The notes beneath the pieces are model-generated. The model did not search any database and was not told the origin of the DNA. It was given only the letters and a program-made list of their open reading frames with translations. Shown piece after piece: positions 26,007 to 36,100 of a DNA stretch of 64,000 nt; the stretch's first letter is position 1, and every line of letters begins with the position of its first letter. Made by a program: the position numbers and the translations under genes. Origin of the DNA: Caldilineaceae bacterium (GTDB taxonomy: Bacteria > Chloroflexota > Anaerolineae > Caldilineales > Caldilineaceae); NCBI GenBank assembly GCA_020634755.1, contig JACKBC010000039.1:4534-68533 (forward strand). The letters run 5' to 3'.

Positions 26007-27194
26007 ATGCAAACCCACTTTGAATACATTGTCCTCGGCTGTGGCGGCATTGGCAGCGCCGCCCTCTATTGGCTCTCCCGACGCGCCGGGGCGGATGTGT
26101 TGGGCATTGAGCAGTTTCAGCTCTTCCACCACAACGGCGGTTCGCAGGATCGCTCGCGCATTATCCGCTACTACTATCACAAAGACCCGTACGCCCGCCT
26201 CATGCCCCACGCCTATGACGCCTGGGCCACCGTGGCCGCAGAATCAAGCGTGCCGGTGGTGACAAAAACCGGCGGCGTGATCATTGTGCAGAAAGGCAGC
26301 GCACAGCAGGCCACGGTGGAGCGCTACGCCGAATCGCTAAGCGCCATTGATGCCGCGCGCGGCGTCACCTTTGAGTGGCTGGGCAATGATGAACTGGCCT
26401 ATCGCTATCCCCAATTTCGGCCCCCATATGAAGTCAAAGTCTGCTATCAGCAGGACACGGGCATTGCCGACCCGTTGCGCGGCAACGCGGCGCACATTGG
26501 CCTGGCTCGCGGCTATGGCGCCACCATTTTGGAACAATGTGCAGTTGAGCAGGTACAGGCCGACGCGGACGGCGTGACGGTTACCACGGCGCACGGCGTT
26601 TTCCACGGGCGGCGGTTGATTGTAGCCGCCGGCGCCTGGAGCAATCAAGCGCTGGCCGGCCTGGGCTTTCAGATGCCATTGACCGTGACGCAAGAGCAGG
26701 TGACCTATTTTGCCACGCCCTATTTGAAAGAGTTTGCCATCGGCGCCTTTCCGGTCTTTCAGTGGAAGACCGATACCAACATTTACGGTTTTCCCATTTA
26801 CGGCGAAGTGGCCACCAAAGCCGCCATCGATGGCTCGGGCGCTGAAGTTACGGCCACCACGCGCACCTTTGAGCCCAATCGGGAGCGCGAAGCGCAATTG
26901 GAGACATGGCTGACCGAGCACATCCCCCATTTTGTGGGACCCAAGCTTTATACCAAAACCTGCCTCTACACCATGCCGCCGGACCGAGACTTTGTGCTCG
27001 ACAGCCTGCCCGCGCACCCCAATGTTTTGGTGGCTATTGGGGCCGGCCACGCCTACAAATTTGCCAGCTTTCTGGGCCGCACGCTCAGCGAACTGGCTAT
27101 TGACGGCGCGACGCCGCACGATATCTCGCACATCACCATTCAGCGGCCCGCCATTTTGACGCCGGAGACGGCGGTGCTGGAGACGTATCGATGA
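26007..27194 (+). CDS. FAD-dependent sarcosine / N-methyltryptophan oxidase-like protein (MSOX type)
   Basis: A 395-residue DAO flavoenzyme of normal family length. LGCGGIGSAALYWLSRRAG binds FAD, DRSRIIRYYYHKDPYA is the MSOX substrate-side block, KTCLYTMPPDRDFVLD has the Cys for covalent FAD, and GAGHAYKFA closes the site. It oxidises N-methyl amino acids to the amine with formaldehyde and H2O2. GGCGGAG lies seven bases before the ATG. It is a paralogue of the 478-residue enzyme at 16674, so the locus encodes two. It probably acts on a related substrate in the demethylation pathway. Confidence 0.88.
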   Translation: MQTHFEYIVLGCGGIGSAALYWLSRRAGADVLGIEQFQLFHHNGGSQDRSRIIRYYYHKDPYARLMPHAYDAWATVAAESSVPVVTKTGGVIIVQKGSAQQATVERYAESLSAIDAARGVTFEWLGNDELAYRYPQFRPPYEVKVCYQQDTGIADPLRGNAAHIGLARGYGATILEQCAVEQVQADADGVTVTTAHGVFHGRRLIVAAGAWSNQALAGLGFQMPLTVTQEQVTYFATPYLKEFAIGAFPVFQWKTDTNIYGFPIYGEVATKAAIDGSGAEVTATTRTFEPNREREAQLETWLTEHIPHFVGPKLYTKTCLYTMPPDRDFVLDSLPAHPNVLVAIGAGHAYKFASFLGRTLSELAIDGATPHDISHITIQRPAILTPETAVLETYR

Positions 27195-27703
27195 GGCTGT
27201 TGCGTGGTGCGTGGTGCGTGAACCGGTTGAGAAATTTGTTGGATTGCAACGGCCCAGATTGGTTTACAAAATTGAAGGGGCAATTCTGTCCTGCGTAGGC
27301 TTACCATTACCACATCTTTCTTGCCCCGAGTGGAGGCCAGGTGCGTCGCACACGGGTAGACGCGGACGATTCTCGTGGACAGCGTGCGACGCACCGGTCA
27401 CAAACCGATCTGTTTGGCCTGATGCTCTGCGACCGGTGCGACGCACAGATCCATTCGTCCCACGTGTGGGTAAAGCTTAGCCTGCGCAGGGCGGGTTTCC
27501 TTACTCGCCGTCTTTGGTCGCCGAGACCAATTCGTTCGTTGTCGAGCAGATGGCGATTTAGGAAAATCGCCCTACAATCAGATACTCGCCACACAACCAG
27601 AAACTGAACCGGTACACGCACCACGCAATACCCAATACGGCAACAAACAAGTCACCATTTATCGAATATAACTCGTGTTCCATACCGACAAAGGAGTCAC
27701 CAT
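27195..27703. other. Intergenic region with GTGCGTCGCACC palindromes
   Basis: A 509-base gap without a gene. GGTGCGTCGCAC at 27340-27351 pairs with GTGCGACGCACC at 27384-27395, and a further GGTGCGACGCAC follows near 27435. The same palindrome recurs at 55594-55626. Simple repeats of the type cacgcaatacgcaa flank the gap. No promoter for the formate-H4folate ligase gene is obvious. Confidence 0.55.
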
Positions 27704-29413
27704 TTGACCACCAAACCCGTACCAAGCGACATTGATATTGCGCAAGCCGCCACGCTGCAACCCATTGAGGCCATTGCCGAGAAGATGGGCTTGAGCCGCA
27801 GCGATATTGAGCTGTATGGCGAAAGCATGGCCAAGATCAAGCTGGAGAGTGTTGAGAAATTATCAGCGCGTCCCAACGCCAAATATGTGGTGGTGACGGC
27901 CATTACGCCCACGCCGCTGGGCGAGGGCAAATCGACCACCACCGTGGGACTGGGCCAGGGCATGCACCACATTGGCAAGACGGCCACCATTGCCATTCGG
28001 CAGCCCTCGCAGGGGCCCACGTTTGGCATCAAAGGCGGCGCGGCCGGCGGCGGCTATAGCCAGGTGGTGCCCATGGAGCAGTTCAATCTGCACATGACCG
28101 GCGACATCCATGCCGTGACTGCGGCCAACAACCTGCTGGCCGCCATGATCGACAACCACATCTATCAGGGCAACGAGCTGGACATTGATCCCTATGCCAT
28201 TACGTGGCGGCGCGTGCTAGACGTGAGCGATCGCGACCTGCGCAACATAATTTCTGGCCTGGGCAACAAAGGCGACGGTCGTCCGCGCCAAGCTGGCTTT
28301 GACATCAGCGTGGCCAGCGAAGTCATGGCCATTCTGGCGCTGACCACCAGTCTGGCCGATATGCGTAAACGCTTTGGCCGCATTGTAATTGGGCAGAGCA
28401 GCAAGCGCGCGCCGGTCACCGCCGAAGACCTCAAAGCGGCGGGCGCCATGACGGTGCTCATGAAAGAAGCCATCAAGCCCAATCTGTTCCAGACGCTGGA
28501 AAATACGCCGGCGCTGGTCCACGCCGGGCCCTTTGCCAACATTGCCCACGGCAACAGCTCGATTCTGGCCGACCAAATTGGCATCAAAACGGCCGATTAC
28601 CTGATTACCGAGGCCGGTTTTGGCGCCGACATTGGCGCGGAAAAGTTTTTCAACATCAAATGTCGCTACAGCGGGCTGCGGCCTGACGCGGCCGTGGTGG
28701 TGGCCACCGTGCGCGCGCTCAAGCTGCACACGGGCCAGTATCGCGTGGTGCCCGGCAAGCCGCTGCCCGAAGAGATGCTCAAGGAGAATCCCGACGATGT
28801 GCGCGAAGGCGCGTCCAACTTGCGCAAGCAGGTGGAGAACATGCGTCGTCACGGCGTTAGCCCGGTGATTTGCGTCAACCATTTTGCCAGCGATTTCCAG
28901 AGCGAGGTGGACGCCATTTTCGCCGTGGCCCAGGAGATGGGCGTGCGCTGCGCCCTGGCCAACCATTGGGCCGAAGGCGGCGCCGGCGCCACCGATTTGG
29001 CCAAAGCGGTGGTGGAGGCGGCGGAAGAGCCAACCGATTTTCAATTTTTGTATGAATTGGAGCAGCCCATCAAGGACAAAATTGAAATTTTGGCCAAAGA
29101 AATTTATGGCGCCGGCGAGGTGGTGTACGAATCCAAAGCCAATACGCAAATTCGCCAATATGAAAAAGCGGGCTTTGGCAACTTGCCCATCTGCATGGCC
29201 AAGACGCATTTGAGCCTTTCCGCCGACCCCAGCTTAAAGGGCGCGCCCACCGGTTTTACCTTCCCCATTCGCGAGGTGCGGGCCAGCGTGGGCGCCGGCT
29301 TTATCTATCCGCTGGCGGGCGAGATGCGCACCATGCCCGGCCTACCCAGCAGCCCCGCCGCCGAACGGGTGGACATTGACTTAGAAACGGGCCGCGTGGT
29401 TGGGCTATTTTAA
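27704..29413 (+). CDS. fhs: Formate--tetrahydrofolate ligase
   Basis: A 569-residue enzyme with the full length of the family. It joins formate to H4folate with ATP, or runs in reverse to yield ATP and formate when C1 is oxidised. The P-loop-like TPLGEGKST (near residue 70) and GPTFGIKGGAAGGGYSQVVPMEQFNLHMTGD are invariant blocks, and RASVGAGFIYPLAGEMRTMPGLP is the C-terminal hallmark. TTG start with AAAGGAG at seven bases. Its presence next to metF and the demethylases supports methyl oxidation to formate, but FolD is not in the window. Confidence 0.95.
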   Translation: MTTKPVPSDIDIAQAATLQPIEAIAEKMGLSRSDIELYGESMAKIKLESVEKLSARPNAKYVVVTAITPTPLGEGKSTTTVGLGQGMHHIGKTATIAIRQPSQGPTFGIKGGAAGGGYSQVVPMEQFNLHMTGDIHAVTAANNLLAAMIDNHIYQGNELDIDPYAITWRRVLDVSDRDLRNIISGLGNKGDGRPRQAGFDISVASEVMAILALTTSLADMRKRFGRIVIGQSSKRAPVTAEDLKAAGAMTVLMKEAIKPNLFQTLENTPALVHAGPFANIAHGNSSILADQIGIKTADYLITEAGFGADIGAEKFFNIKCRYSGLRPDAAVVVATVRALKLHTGQYRVVPGKPLPEEMLKENPDDVREGASNLRKQVENMRRHGVSPVICVNHFASDFQSEVDAIFAVAQEMGVRCALANHWAEGGAGATDLAKAVVEAAEEPTDFQFLYELEQPIKDKIEILAKEIYGAGEVVYESKANTQIRQYEKAGFGNLPICMAKTHLSLSADPSLKGAPTGFTFPIREVRASVGAGFIYPLAGEMRTMPGLPSSPAAERVDIDLETGRVVGLF

Positions 29414-29652
29414 GATTTTGGTTTACCATATTTACTTTGTAATCACGACGTACGCAGCGCCCGTGGCTCGCCAGGAGGGTTGCAACCAGAAACCAGGTTT
29501 CTATGCCAAACCACTTCGTTAAATGTACACTAGGCTTGCGTAACTCCAGGTAATGTGAGTTTGATCAACAATTTACGCAGATTCATCTGATTACATTTGG
29601 GCCGTCTGCGCATTTTGTAAAGCTATTTTCTATTTCGGTAGGAGCAATCATT
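29414..29652. other. Intergenic region with a degenerate 92-bp-type repeat
   Basis: Around 29447-29555 the DNA carries GTACGCAGCGCCCG on the left and TAGGCTTGCGTAAC (29532-29545) on the right. Both resemble the ends of the 92-bp element at 30376, 50987 and 52166. The rest has no gene; 29575-29590 carries a TTTACGCAGATTCATCTG half of the CGCAGAT family. Confidence 0.4.
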
Positions 29653-30342
29653 ATGAGTTATTCGGAATTGAATCTGGAAGATCTCTATCTGCAAATGCAG
29701 GATGATCTATACGACGGCTTAAAGGAAGAGATCCCGCTACAGGTGCGCGAGGCGCTGGAGCGCGGCCAGTCGCCACAAGAGATCTTGGATGAGGGGTTGG
29801 TGGCCGGCATGGATATTGTGGGCGTCGACTTTCGCGACGGCATTTTATTTGTGCCGGAGGTGCTCATGGCGGCCAACGCCATGAAGGCCGGTATGGAAAT
29901 TTTACGCCCGTTGCTGACCGAAACTGGCGCCCAACGCATTGGCAAAATGGTGGTGGGCACGGTCAAGGGGGACATCCACGACATTGGCAAAAACCTGGTG
30001 GCCATGATGATGGAAGGCGCCGGCTTTGAGGTGATCAACCTGGGCATCAACTGTGACGCCGACAAGTTCCTTGCCGCCATTCGCGAGCACGAGCCAGACA
30101 TCTTGGGCATGAGCGCGCTGCTGACCACCACCATGCCCTATATGAAAGTCGTGGTGGATACGCTGGGCGAAGAAGGGATACGCGACGAAATTTACGTCAT
30201 GGTGGGCGGCGCGCCGGTGACGGAAAACTTTGCGCGCGAGGTAGGCGCCGATGCCTACGGACGCGACGCCGCGGTGAGCGTCGAGATTGCCAAATCATAC
30301 ATGGCGCGCAAAAACAGCGAAGCCAGCAAACAGCTGGCCTAA
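29653..30342 (+). CDS. Corrinoid (B12-binding) methyl carrier protein, MtgC/MtbC type
   Basis: A 229-residue two-domain corrinoid protein. An N-terminal helical cap (residues 1-85) precedes a Rossmann-like B12 domain with the D-x-H-x-x-G ligand motif at D107-I-H109-DI-G112, where H109 is the lower axial ligand. The SALLTTTMPYMK and MVGGAPV loops follow. It would carry the methyl group from the MttB-family enzyme to the pterin-binding methyltransferase. It lies about 15 kb downstream of the mttB-like gene, unlike compact mttBC pairs. No RamA/RACo-type reactivase, needed to rescue Co(II), is visible in the window. Confidence 0.92.
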   Translation: MSYSELNLEDLYLQMQDDLYDGLKEEIPLQVREALERGQSPQEILDEGLVAGMDIVGVDFRDGILFVPEVLMAANAMKAGMEILRPLLTETGAQRIGKMVVGTVKGDIHDIGKNLVAMMMEGAGFEVINLGINCDADKFLAAIREHEPDILGMSALLTTTMPYMKVVVDTLGEEGIRDEIYVMVGGAPVTENFAREVGADAYGRDAAVSVEIAKSYMARKNSEASKQLA

Positions 30343-30375
30343 TGCCCACCATCGTATAGTATAGCCGCATACTCT

Positions 30376-30466
30376 TAACCCACGTTACGCAGCGACAGCC
30401 AATCTGCTAGAGAGAAACAGGAACGTCGGCGAGCCGACGTTCCGCCAGGCTTGCGTAACATCAGCT
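30376..30466 (+). repeat. 92-bp-type GTTACGCA element, copy 1
   Basis: The left end ACCCACGTTACGCAGCGACA and right end CTTGCGTAACATCAG are terminal inverted repeats around a GTCGGCGAGCCGAC hairpin. The same ~92-bp sequence recurs at 50987-51078 and 52166-52257 with 85% or better identity by eye. No coding capacity. Confidence 0.75.
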
Positions 30467-30934
30467 ACGAATAGACATTAGCGGCACTAAGGTCATTTTA
30501 AATTGGTGATTTTGACAACAAATTGTAACTATTTTTGGTTTTTTAAGTCAGGATTTCTGGTATAATCAAACCTGTTTTGTCCTGGCTTTATTCCCTGCAC
30601 CGACTGGTTTGTTTGTCGTTTTCTCAAACATTTGCACACGAAACAGGTACTTGGTTGCGCATCTCGACCACGCAAAGTGGTTGCGGATGAACCTTCGCTC
30701 TCTCGTTGCTGCTGGCGCCAAAATCAGTAGATCGCAATGGCTTATGATAGGCTGGATTCCCGACTTGGGACCGATGTCTCTATCGCCAAAACTGTTGCGG
30801 TGCACTGAAAATGTATTTGATTTCGCTCTATAAGCAGCATGGGATCTAGCCTGACCGTACGGGCGATGCGTAAGCATCTCTGGTTTGCGCAACAAGCGTA
30901 CGTGTACGTGTGGATAGTGCAGGGAGGTCCCTTT

Positions 30935-32692
30935 ATGCAGTCTTTTGATTTGTCGCGGCAGATTGATGCATTATCTGTCCGTTCCCACCCCTTTGACAAG
31001 TCAAGATTTTTACTCACCTGGGCGCGATTTTACACTCTCATATTTATGCTGGGCAGCCTAGCGCTATTTGCAGCTTTGACGAAGCAGCCGTTGGCGCGCG
31101 CGGCCGCAGAAAGTCAGCAAACAGCGGCTGCCGTTGGCCCCTACCGCTATATTCGCTTTGTGGCTGAGTCTGAAGTAGGTGACAACCCATGGACGTCCAT
31201 GGCCGAATTTTATGCCCTGGACGAAAATGGCGATGAGATTGACCGCTCCCGCTGGCGCATTTATTATGTGGATAGCGAAGAATTTCTGCGCGAAGATGGC
31301 GCCGCTGAAAACGCCATTGACGACGATGAATCCACCTATTGGCACACCGAATGGTCCGTTTCTGACCCGGCGCCTCCCCATGAAATTGTCTTCGACATGC
31401 GCAAGAGCTATCAAATCAGCGGCTTCCGCTATGTGCCGCGCCAAGACAATTCCCCCAATGGGCGGGTGGCGCAATACAGCATCTACACCACTGACCGTAA
31501 GCGCCAGGCTTACACGCTCATCAAGAGCGGCGAACTGACCAACAGCGCCGATGCGCAGACGGTCTATTTTGAAACGGCTGCCCCCACAGCCACGAACACA
31601 CCAACGCCTACCGTTCCGGCTACAGCCACACCAACGCCGACGCCAACCCCCACCGCCAAGGCGTCCGAATCAGGGGCAATCCGCGGCGTGGTCTGGTATG
31701 ATTGGAATCATGACCAAAAGCGCAATGAAACGGAGCTGCTGCTGGAAGATTTCCGCGTCACGTTGCTATGGGCAGGGCCGGATAACGTCTTGGGCACGGC
31801 GGATGATGAGGAAAAATCGGACCGCACCAACAGCCGTGGCGAATATTCCAAATCCAACTTGTCACCCGGTCTTTATCGCATCCATGTCGAAGCCACTGAT
31901 GACGTGCTGAACTCGGACAAAAACCCGGTGCGCAAAAACGCCGGTACGCTGACCGTAGAACAGCAGCTGGCCAGCGGGCAAGAATTGAATGATTTTGACC
32001 TGGCCCTCTATAGTGGCGACCTAGATGGGGACCTGATCAGCGATGGCGCAGAAGGCCAGGGGGATTATGATGGCGACGGCGCCCCCAATTATGCCGATGC
32101 AGATGCCGATGGCGATGGCCGCCCAGACCGCAGCGAAGGCACGCGCGATGTAAACAACAACGGTTTACCCGATTTTCTGGATACGGCGCCGCCCGATGGC
32201 CAGCCACAAATTCAGATGACCAAGACCGATTTCCTACTCATCGATGCCGATCTAGATGGCCGGGCTTCGGCAAATGACACGCTGCTTTATCGCATTGATA
32301 TCGTCAACCACGGGCAACAAGCGTACAAGAATGTGGTGCTGTTTGATACGCCGGACGCCATGACCAACGTGGTGGGTGGCACCGTACAAAGCAGCAGTGG
32401 CCAAATCAGCAGCGGCAATGACGCCGGCGCTGTGCACATTCAGATTGAGTTGGGCAATATCGCCGCGGGCGAATCCGCCACGATTAGCTTTCAAGTCCAA
32501 ATCGCCGCCGAGGTTACGTTGCGGCGAATACAGAACCAGGCATTTATCCAATTTGACGATCCAGCCGGCACCAATGGCAGCGCCGCCATCCGCTCTGATG
32601 ACCCAGATGCACCCGGCAGCGCTGACGTCACCGTCACAGCCGTTGGCGCCGACACCATTCAAACCATACACATGCCCATTGCCGCCCGTTAA
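30935..32692 (+). CDS. Secreted multidomain surface protein with discoidin-like and DUF11 domains
   Basis: A 585-residue protein. The region before position 60 has a hydrophobic segment (FYTLIFMLGSLALFAALT) that could be a signal or membrane anchor. Residues ~65-205 look like an F5/8 type C (discoidin) domain, followed by a TPTPTVPATATPTPTPTP linker, a SdrD-B/Cna-B-like unit (GVVWYDWNHDQKRNETE), a thrombospondin-3-like calcium motif (DGDGAPNYADADADGDGRPD) and a DUF11-like beta domain. It ends TIHMPIAAR, resembling the end NYLPLVQKQ of the next surface protein. The start at 30935 is chosen for GGAGG eight bases upstream. A cell-surface adhesion role is inferred. Confidence 0.8.
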   Translation: MQSFDLSRQIDALSVRSHPFDKSRFLLTWARFYTLIFMLGSLALFAALTKQPLARAAAESQQTAAAVGPYRYIRFVAESEVGDNPWTSMAEFYALDENGDEIDRSRWRIYYVDSEEFLREDGAAENAIDDDESTYWHTEWSVSDPAPPHEIVFDMRKSYQISGFRYVPRQDNSPNGRVAQYSIYTTDRKRQAYTLIKSGELTNSADAQTVYFETAAPTATNTPTPTVPATATPTPTPTPTAKASESGAIRGVVWYDWNHDQKRNETELLLEDFRVTLLWAGPDNVLGTADDEEKSDRTNSRGEYSKSNLSPGLYRIHVEATDDVLNSDKNPVRKNAGTLTVEQQLASGQELNDFDLALYSGDLDGDLISDGAEGQGDYDGDGAPNYADADADGDGRPDRSEGTRDVNNNGLPDFLDTAPPDGQPQIQMTKTDFLLIDADLDGRASANDTLLYRIDIVNHGQQAYKNVVLFDTPDAMTNVVGGTVQSSSGQISSGNDAGAVHIQIELGNIAAGESATISFQVQIAAEVTLRRIQNQAFIQFDDPAGTNGSAAIRSDDPDAPGSADVTVTAVGADTIQTIHMPIAAR

Positions 32693-32801
32693 CAAATAGT
32701 CCGTCGACCAGTTGTAACCAAACCAGCTTTCCGCTCGACTGAAGCAAACCCAAATTAGGTCAATGTGATTGTGGTTTCATGCAATCGCACAGCCAGCTCC
32801 A

Positions 32802-32846
32802 AAGCAGAATAGTCAGGTATTGATCACCTGACTATTCTGCTTTTTT
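32802..32846 (+). terminator. Rho-independent terminator
   Basis: A 17-bp perfect stem (32802-32818 with 32826-32842), loop of seven, followed by a run of six T to 32846. It stands 110 bases beyond the stop of the surface-protein gene. Confidence 0.9.
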
Positions 32847-33117
32847 GATGCTATCGCGCAATGACTTTAACGCTTCATTCTTCCCCGCTTCACGCGCCAA
32901 TTCACGCCACCGTACCCTTTGCATAAAGCACCCGTATCCTTTTCGTCACCTAAACGTCAAGTACATTGCGCCTCTTGTTTTTTTTGCATTATGACTACAT
33001 CATTTGTCTTACGACAAATGGTCGATAGATTCGGTAACCCATTTCATGCTTTGTTCTGTAACAAAATGGGAGCCTATGTTTTCGAGCAGCACTGTGGAAT
33101 TACAAGGAGTGGAATGT
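32847..33117. other. Leader region of the large surface protein
   Basis: About 270 bases between a terminator and the next start. It has a 3' end with AAGGAGTGG before the ATG at 33118 and AT-rich stretches (tttgcattatgactacatcatttgtc), but no pair of boxes I can name with confidence. No gene was seen. Confidence 0.4.
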
Positions 33118-36100
33118 ATGCAACTATACAAGTATTTTGCACCTTCTGACCTGGGCCAAAGACGACATAAGGGGTTACAAATCATCCTAGTCGCCCTTAC
33201 CGTCTTGATCTCAACGCTTGCAACACGGCCCGCCTTTGCCCAAACACCCAAGCCACCTGATGGTGAAAAACCCGGCGGGTTACCGGCCCAAGGCACATGT
33301 GGCGCCGACGGTTTGGGACACTATGTTAAATTTACCACGGGCGGCGGCGATGGTACATTTGACGCTACCGCCACGGGGGGCAACGGCGGTACGATCACAG
33401 CCAACTATACGCAAATTAGTGGGACGCCATCGGGCACTTTTCAAATTAATAGCCTGGCAGTAAATGGCCAACCACTCTTATTTGCCGAAGTTATCGGTGG
33501 CGTTGCCAATTACAATCCCATTTGGACTTTTTCACCCGGCATCTTGGCGCCATCGCCGCTCCTCGGCACCGGCAGCGACAAAAATTTCTCACAATTCGCG
33601 CTCTGCATCTATAACGCCATTGGACCATTTTCGTTGACCAAAACGGTGAACTCGGGCAGCGGGACATTCACTTTTGACGCTATTTGCAAGAGTCCATCCG
33701 GCGCTACGCTACTGAGTGACACCGTCACCTTGAGTGTGGCGGCTGGCACCCCCGTCACCCAGCAAATATTTGGCAACGTGCCTCTCGGCGCCACCTGTAC
33801 AGCTACCGAAACCGGCGTATCTCCCAACATCTATACCAATAATGGGCCTCAATCCACAAACATTACAACTGCCTCGGGCAGCGGCGTGACCATCAATAAC
33901 ACACTAGCCGTTGGCTCGCTCCAGATCGCCAAAAACTTGAATGATGGCGGTTCCGGATTCAGTGGTTCGTTTACAATTAACTATGCCTGTGACAACGGCG
34001 GCCCCGGTGGTTCCGTAACGTTGGCAGGCGGCACATCACAGACCATCAACAATATCCCAGCCGGCTCTACTTGTACCATAAGCGAACCAGCTCTTCCCCC
34101 GGCTCCCGCCAATTACAGCTGGGACACGCCCGACATTACCGGTAGCCCAGCCACCATTGCCAGTGGCAGTACGGCGTTGGTGACCGTGGCCAACAAGCTT
34201 TCCTTTGTGGCCATGCCCAAGATAGCGGTCATCAAATCCTCCAGCACCACCACAATTACAACAGCCGGCCAGCTGGTTCCGTATGAATTTTCAGTTTCCA
34301 ATGCGGGCAATATACCGCTGACAAACATTGTGGTGACGGATGCCAAATGCAATAGCACACCGACCCTCCAATCTGGCGATCTGAACAACGACAGCACGCT
34401 ACAACTGGGGGAAACCTGGATCTATACATGCAACCACACCGTCACACAGAGCGAAATGGACTCAGGCGGCAATCTGACCAATACAGTCGTGGCCGACTCG
34501 GCGGAATCTGAACCCAGTAACGACTCTCTTGACATCCCCATCGATCAAAATCCGCATTTGAAGCTGGTCAAAACTGGCGTTTTGGACATGACCATTGTGG
34601 CGCCCAATGGCGAAGCCAACCCCGGCGACCACATTGATTACACGTTGACCGCCACCAATGACGGCAATATTACGCTTCACGCCGTACAGATCAGCGATAC
34701 CAAATTGGGTGCGCTCACCTGTACACCTGGGCAATGGGCCACGTTGGCCCCGTTGGCCACGCTCAGCTGCACCGGCAGCTATACGCTAACACAAACCGAT
34801 ATTGATGTCGGCCAGGTCCTAAATACAGCTGAAGCCACCAGCACGGAAGCGCCCAAAGCCACCGATAATGAAACAGTCACCATTCCGCGCGCGTACACCC
34901 TCACGTTGACCAAGGCCGGCGTGCTTGACCTAACCACCGTCAGCCCCGGTAATCGGGCCGACGTGGGCGACACCATTCAGTACACGCTGATCGTCACCAA
35001 CACCGGCAACACAACGCTCCACAACGTCACCATCACCGACCCCATGCTGCCTTCGCTCAGCTGTATACCGGCGGCGGGCGCCACGTTGGCCGTGGATGCG
35101 TCCATGCAATGCACCGGCAGCTACACGCTGAAGCAGGCCGATATTGACGCCGGTCAAGTGGATAATACGGCCACCGCCGATAGCAATGAATCTGACGCGG
35201 TTGAGGCCCGGGAAATGGCGCCGGTGCCGCAAGCCCCTAATTTGGCGCTGACCAAGGTGGGCGTGCTCGACATGACCATTGTGGCGCCCACCGACCGCGC
35301 CGATGTGGGCGACCGCATCGACTACACATTGATCACCACCAATACCGGCAACATCACGCTGCACAACGTAACCATCACCGATCCCATGCTGCCTTCGCTC
35401 AGCTGTACGCCCGTTGCCGGCTCCACGTTGGCCGTGGGCGCGGCCATGAAATGCACCGGCAGCTATACGCTGACGCAAAATGACATTAATGCCGGCCAAG
35501 TGAACAACAAGGCCACGGCGGACAGCAATGAATCGCCGTCTACAGATGCCGAAGAATCTGTCCCCGTCCCGCGCATCAACCATTTAGCGCTAACCAAATC
35601 CGGCCTGCTTGATATGACTGTGATTGGGCCCAGCGACCGCGCCGATGTGGGCGACCAGATCAACTACACGTTGGTTACCACCAATACGGGCAACACCACG
35701 CTGAGCAATGTGGGAATTACCGATATCAAACTAGGCACACTTGCCTGTACACCCAACGCGCCAGCCACACTGACGCCCGGTGCATCCATGAAATGTATCG
35801 GCAGCTATACGCTCACCCAGACCGATATTGACACCGGCCACGTGGATAATATTGCCTACGCCGATAGCGATCAGACCAATCCCGTCTCTGATTCAAACAC
35901 AGTGTCCATTCCGCCCGCGCCCACCATGGCGCTCACCAAAACGGGCGTGGTCAACAGAACGATTGTGGCGCCCGCCGACCGCGCCGATGTGGGCGACCGC
36001 ATCGACTACACATTGGTCACCACCAACACCGGCAACGTTACGCTGCACAACGTAAGCATCAGCGATCCAAAGCTCAGTGCGCTCACCTGTACGCCCAGCG

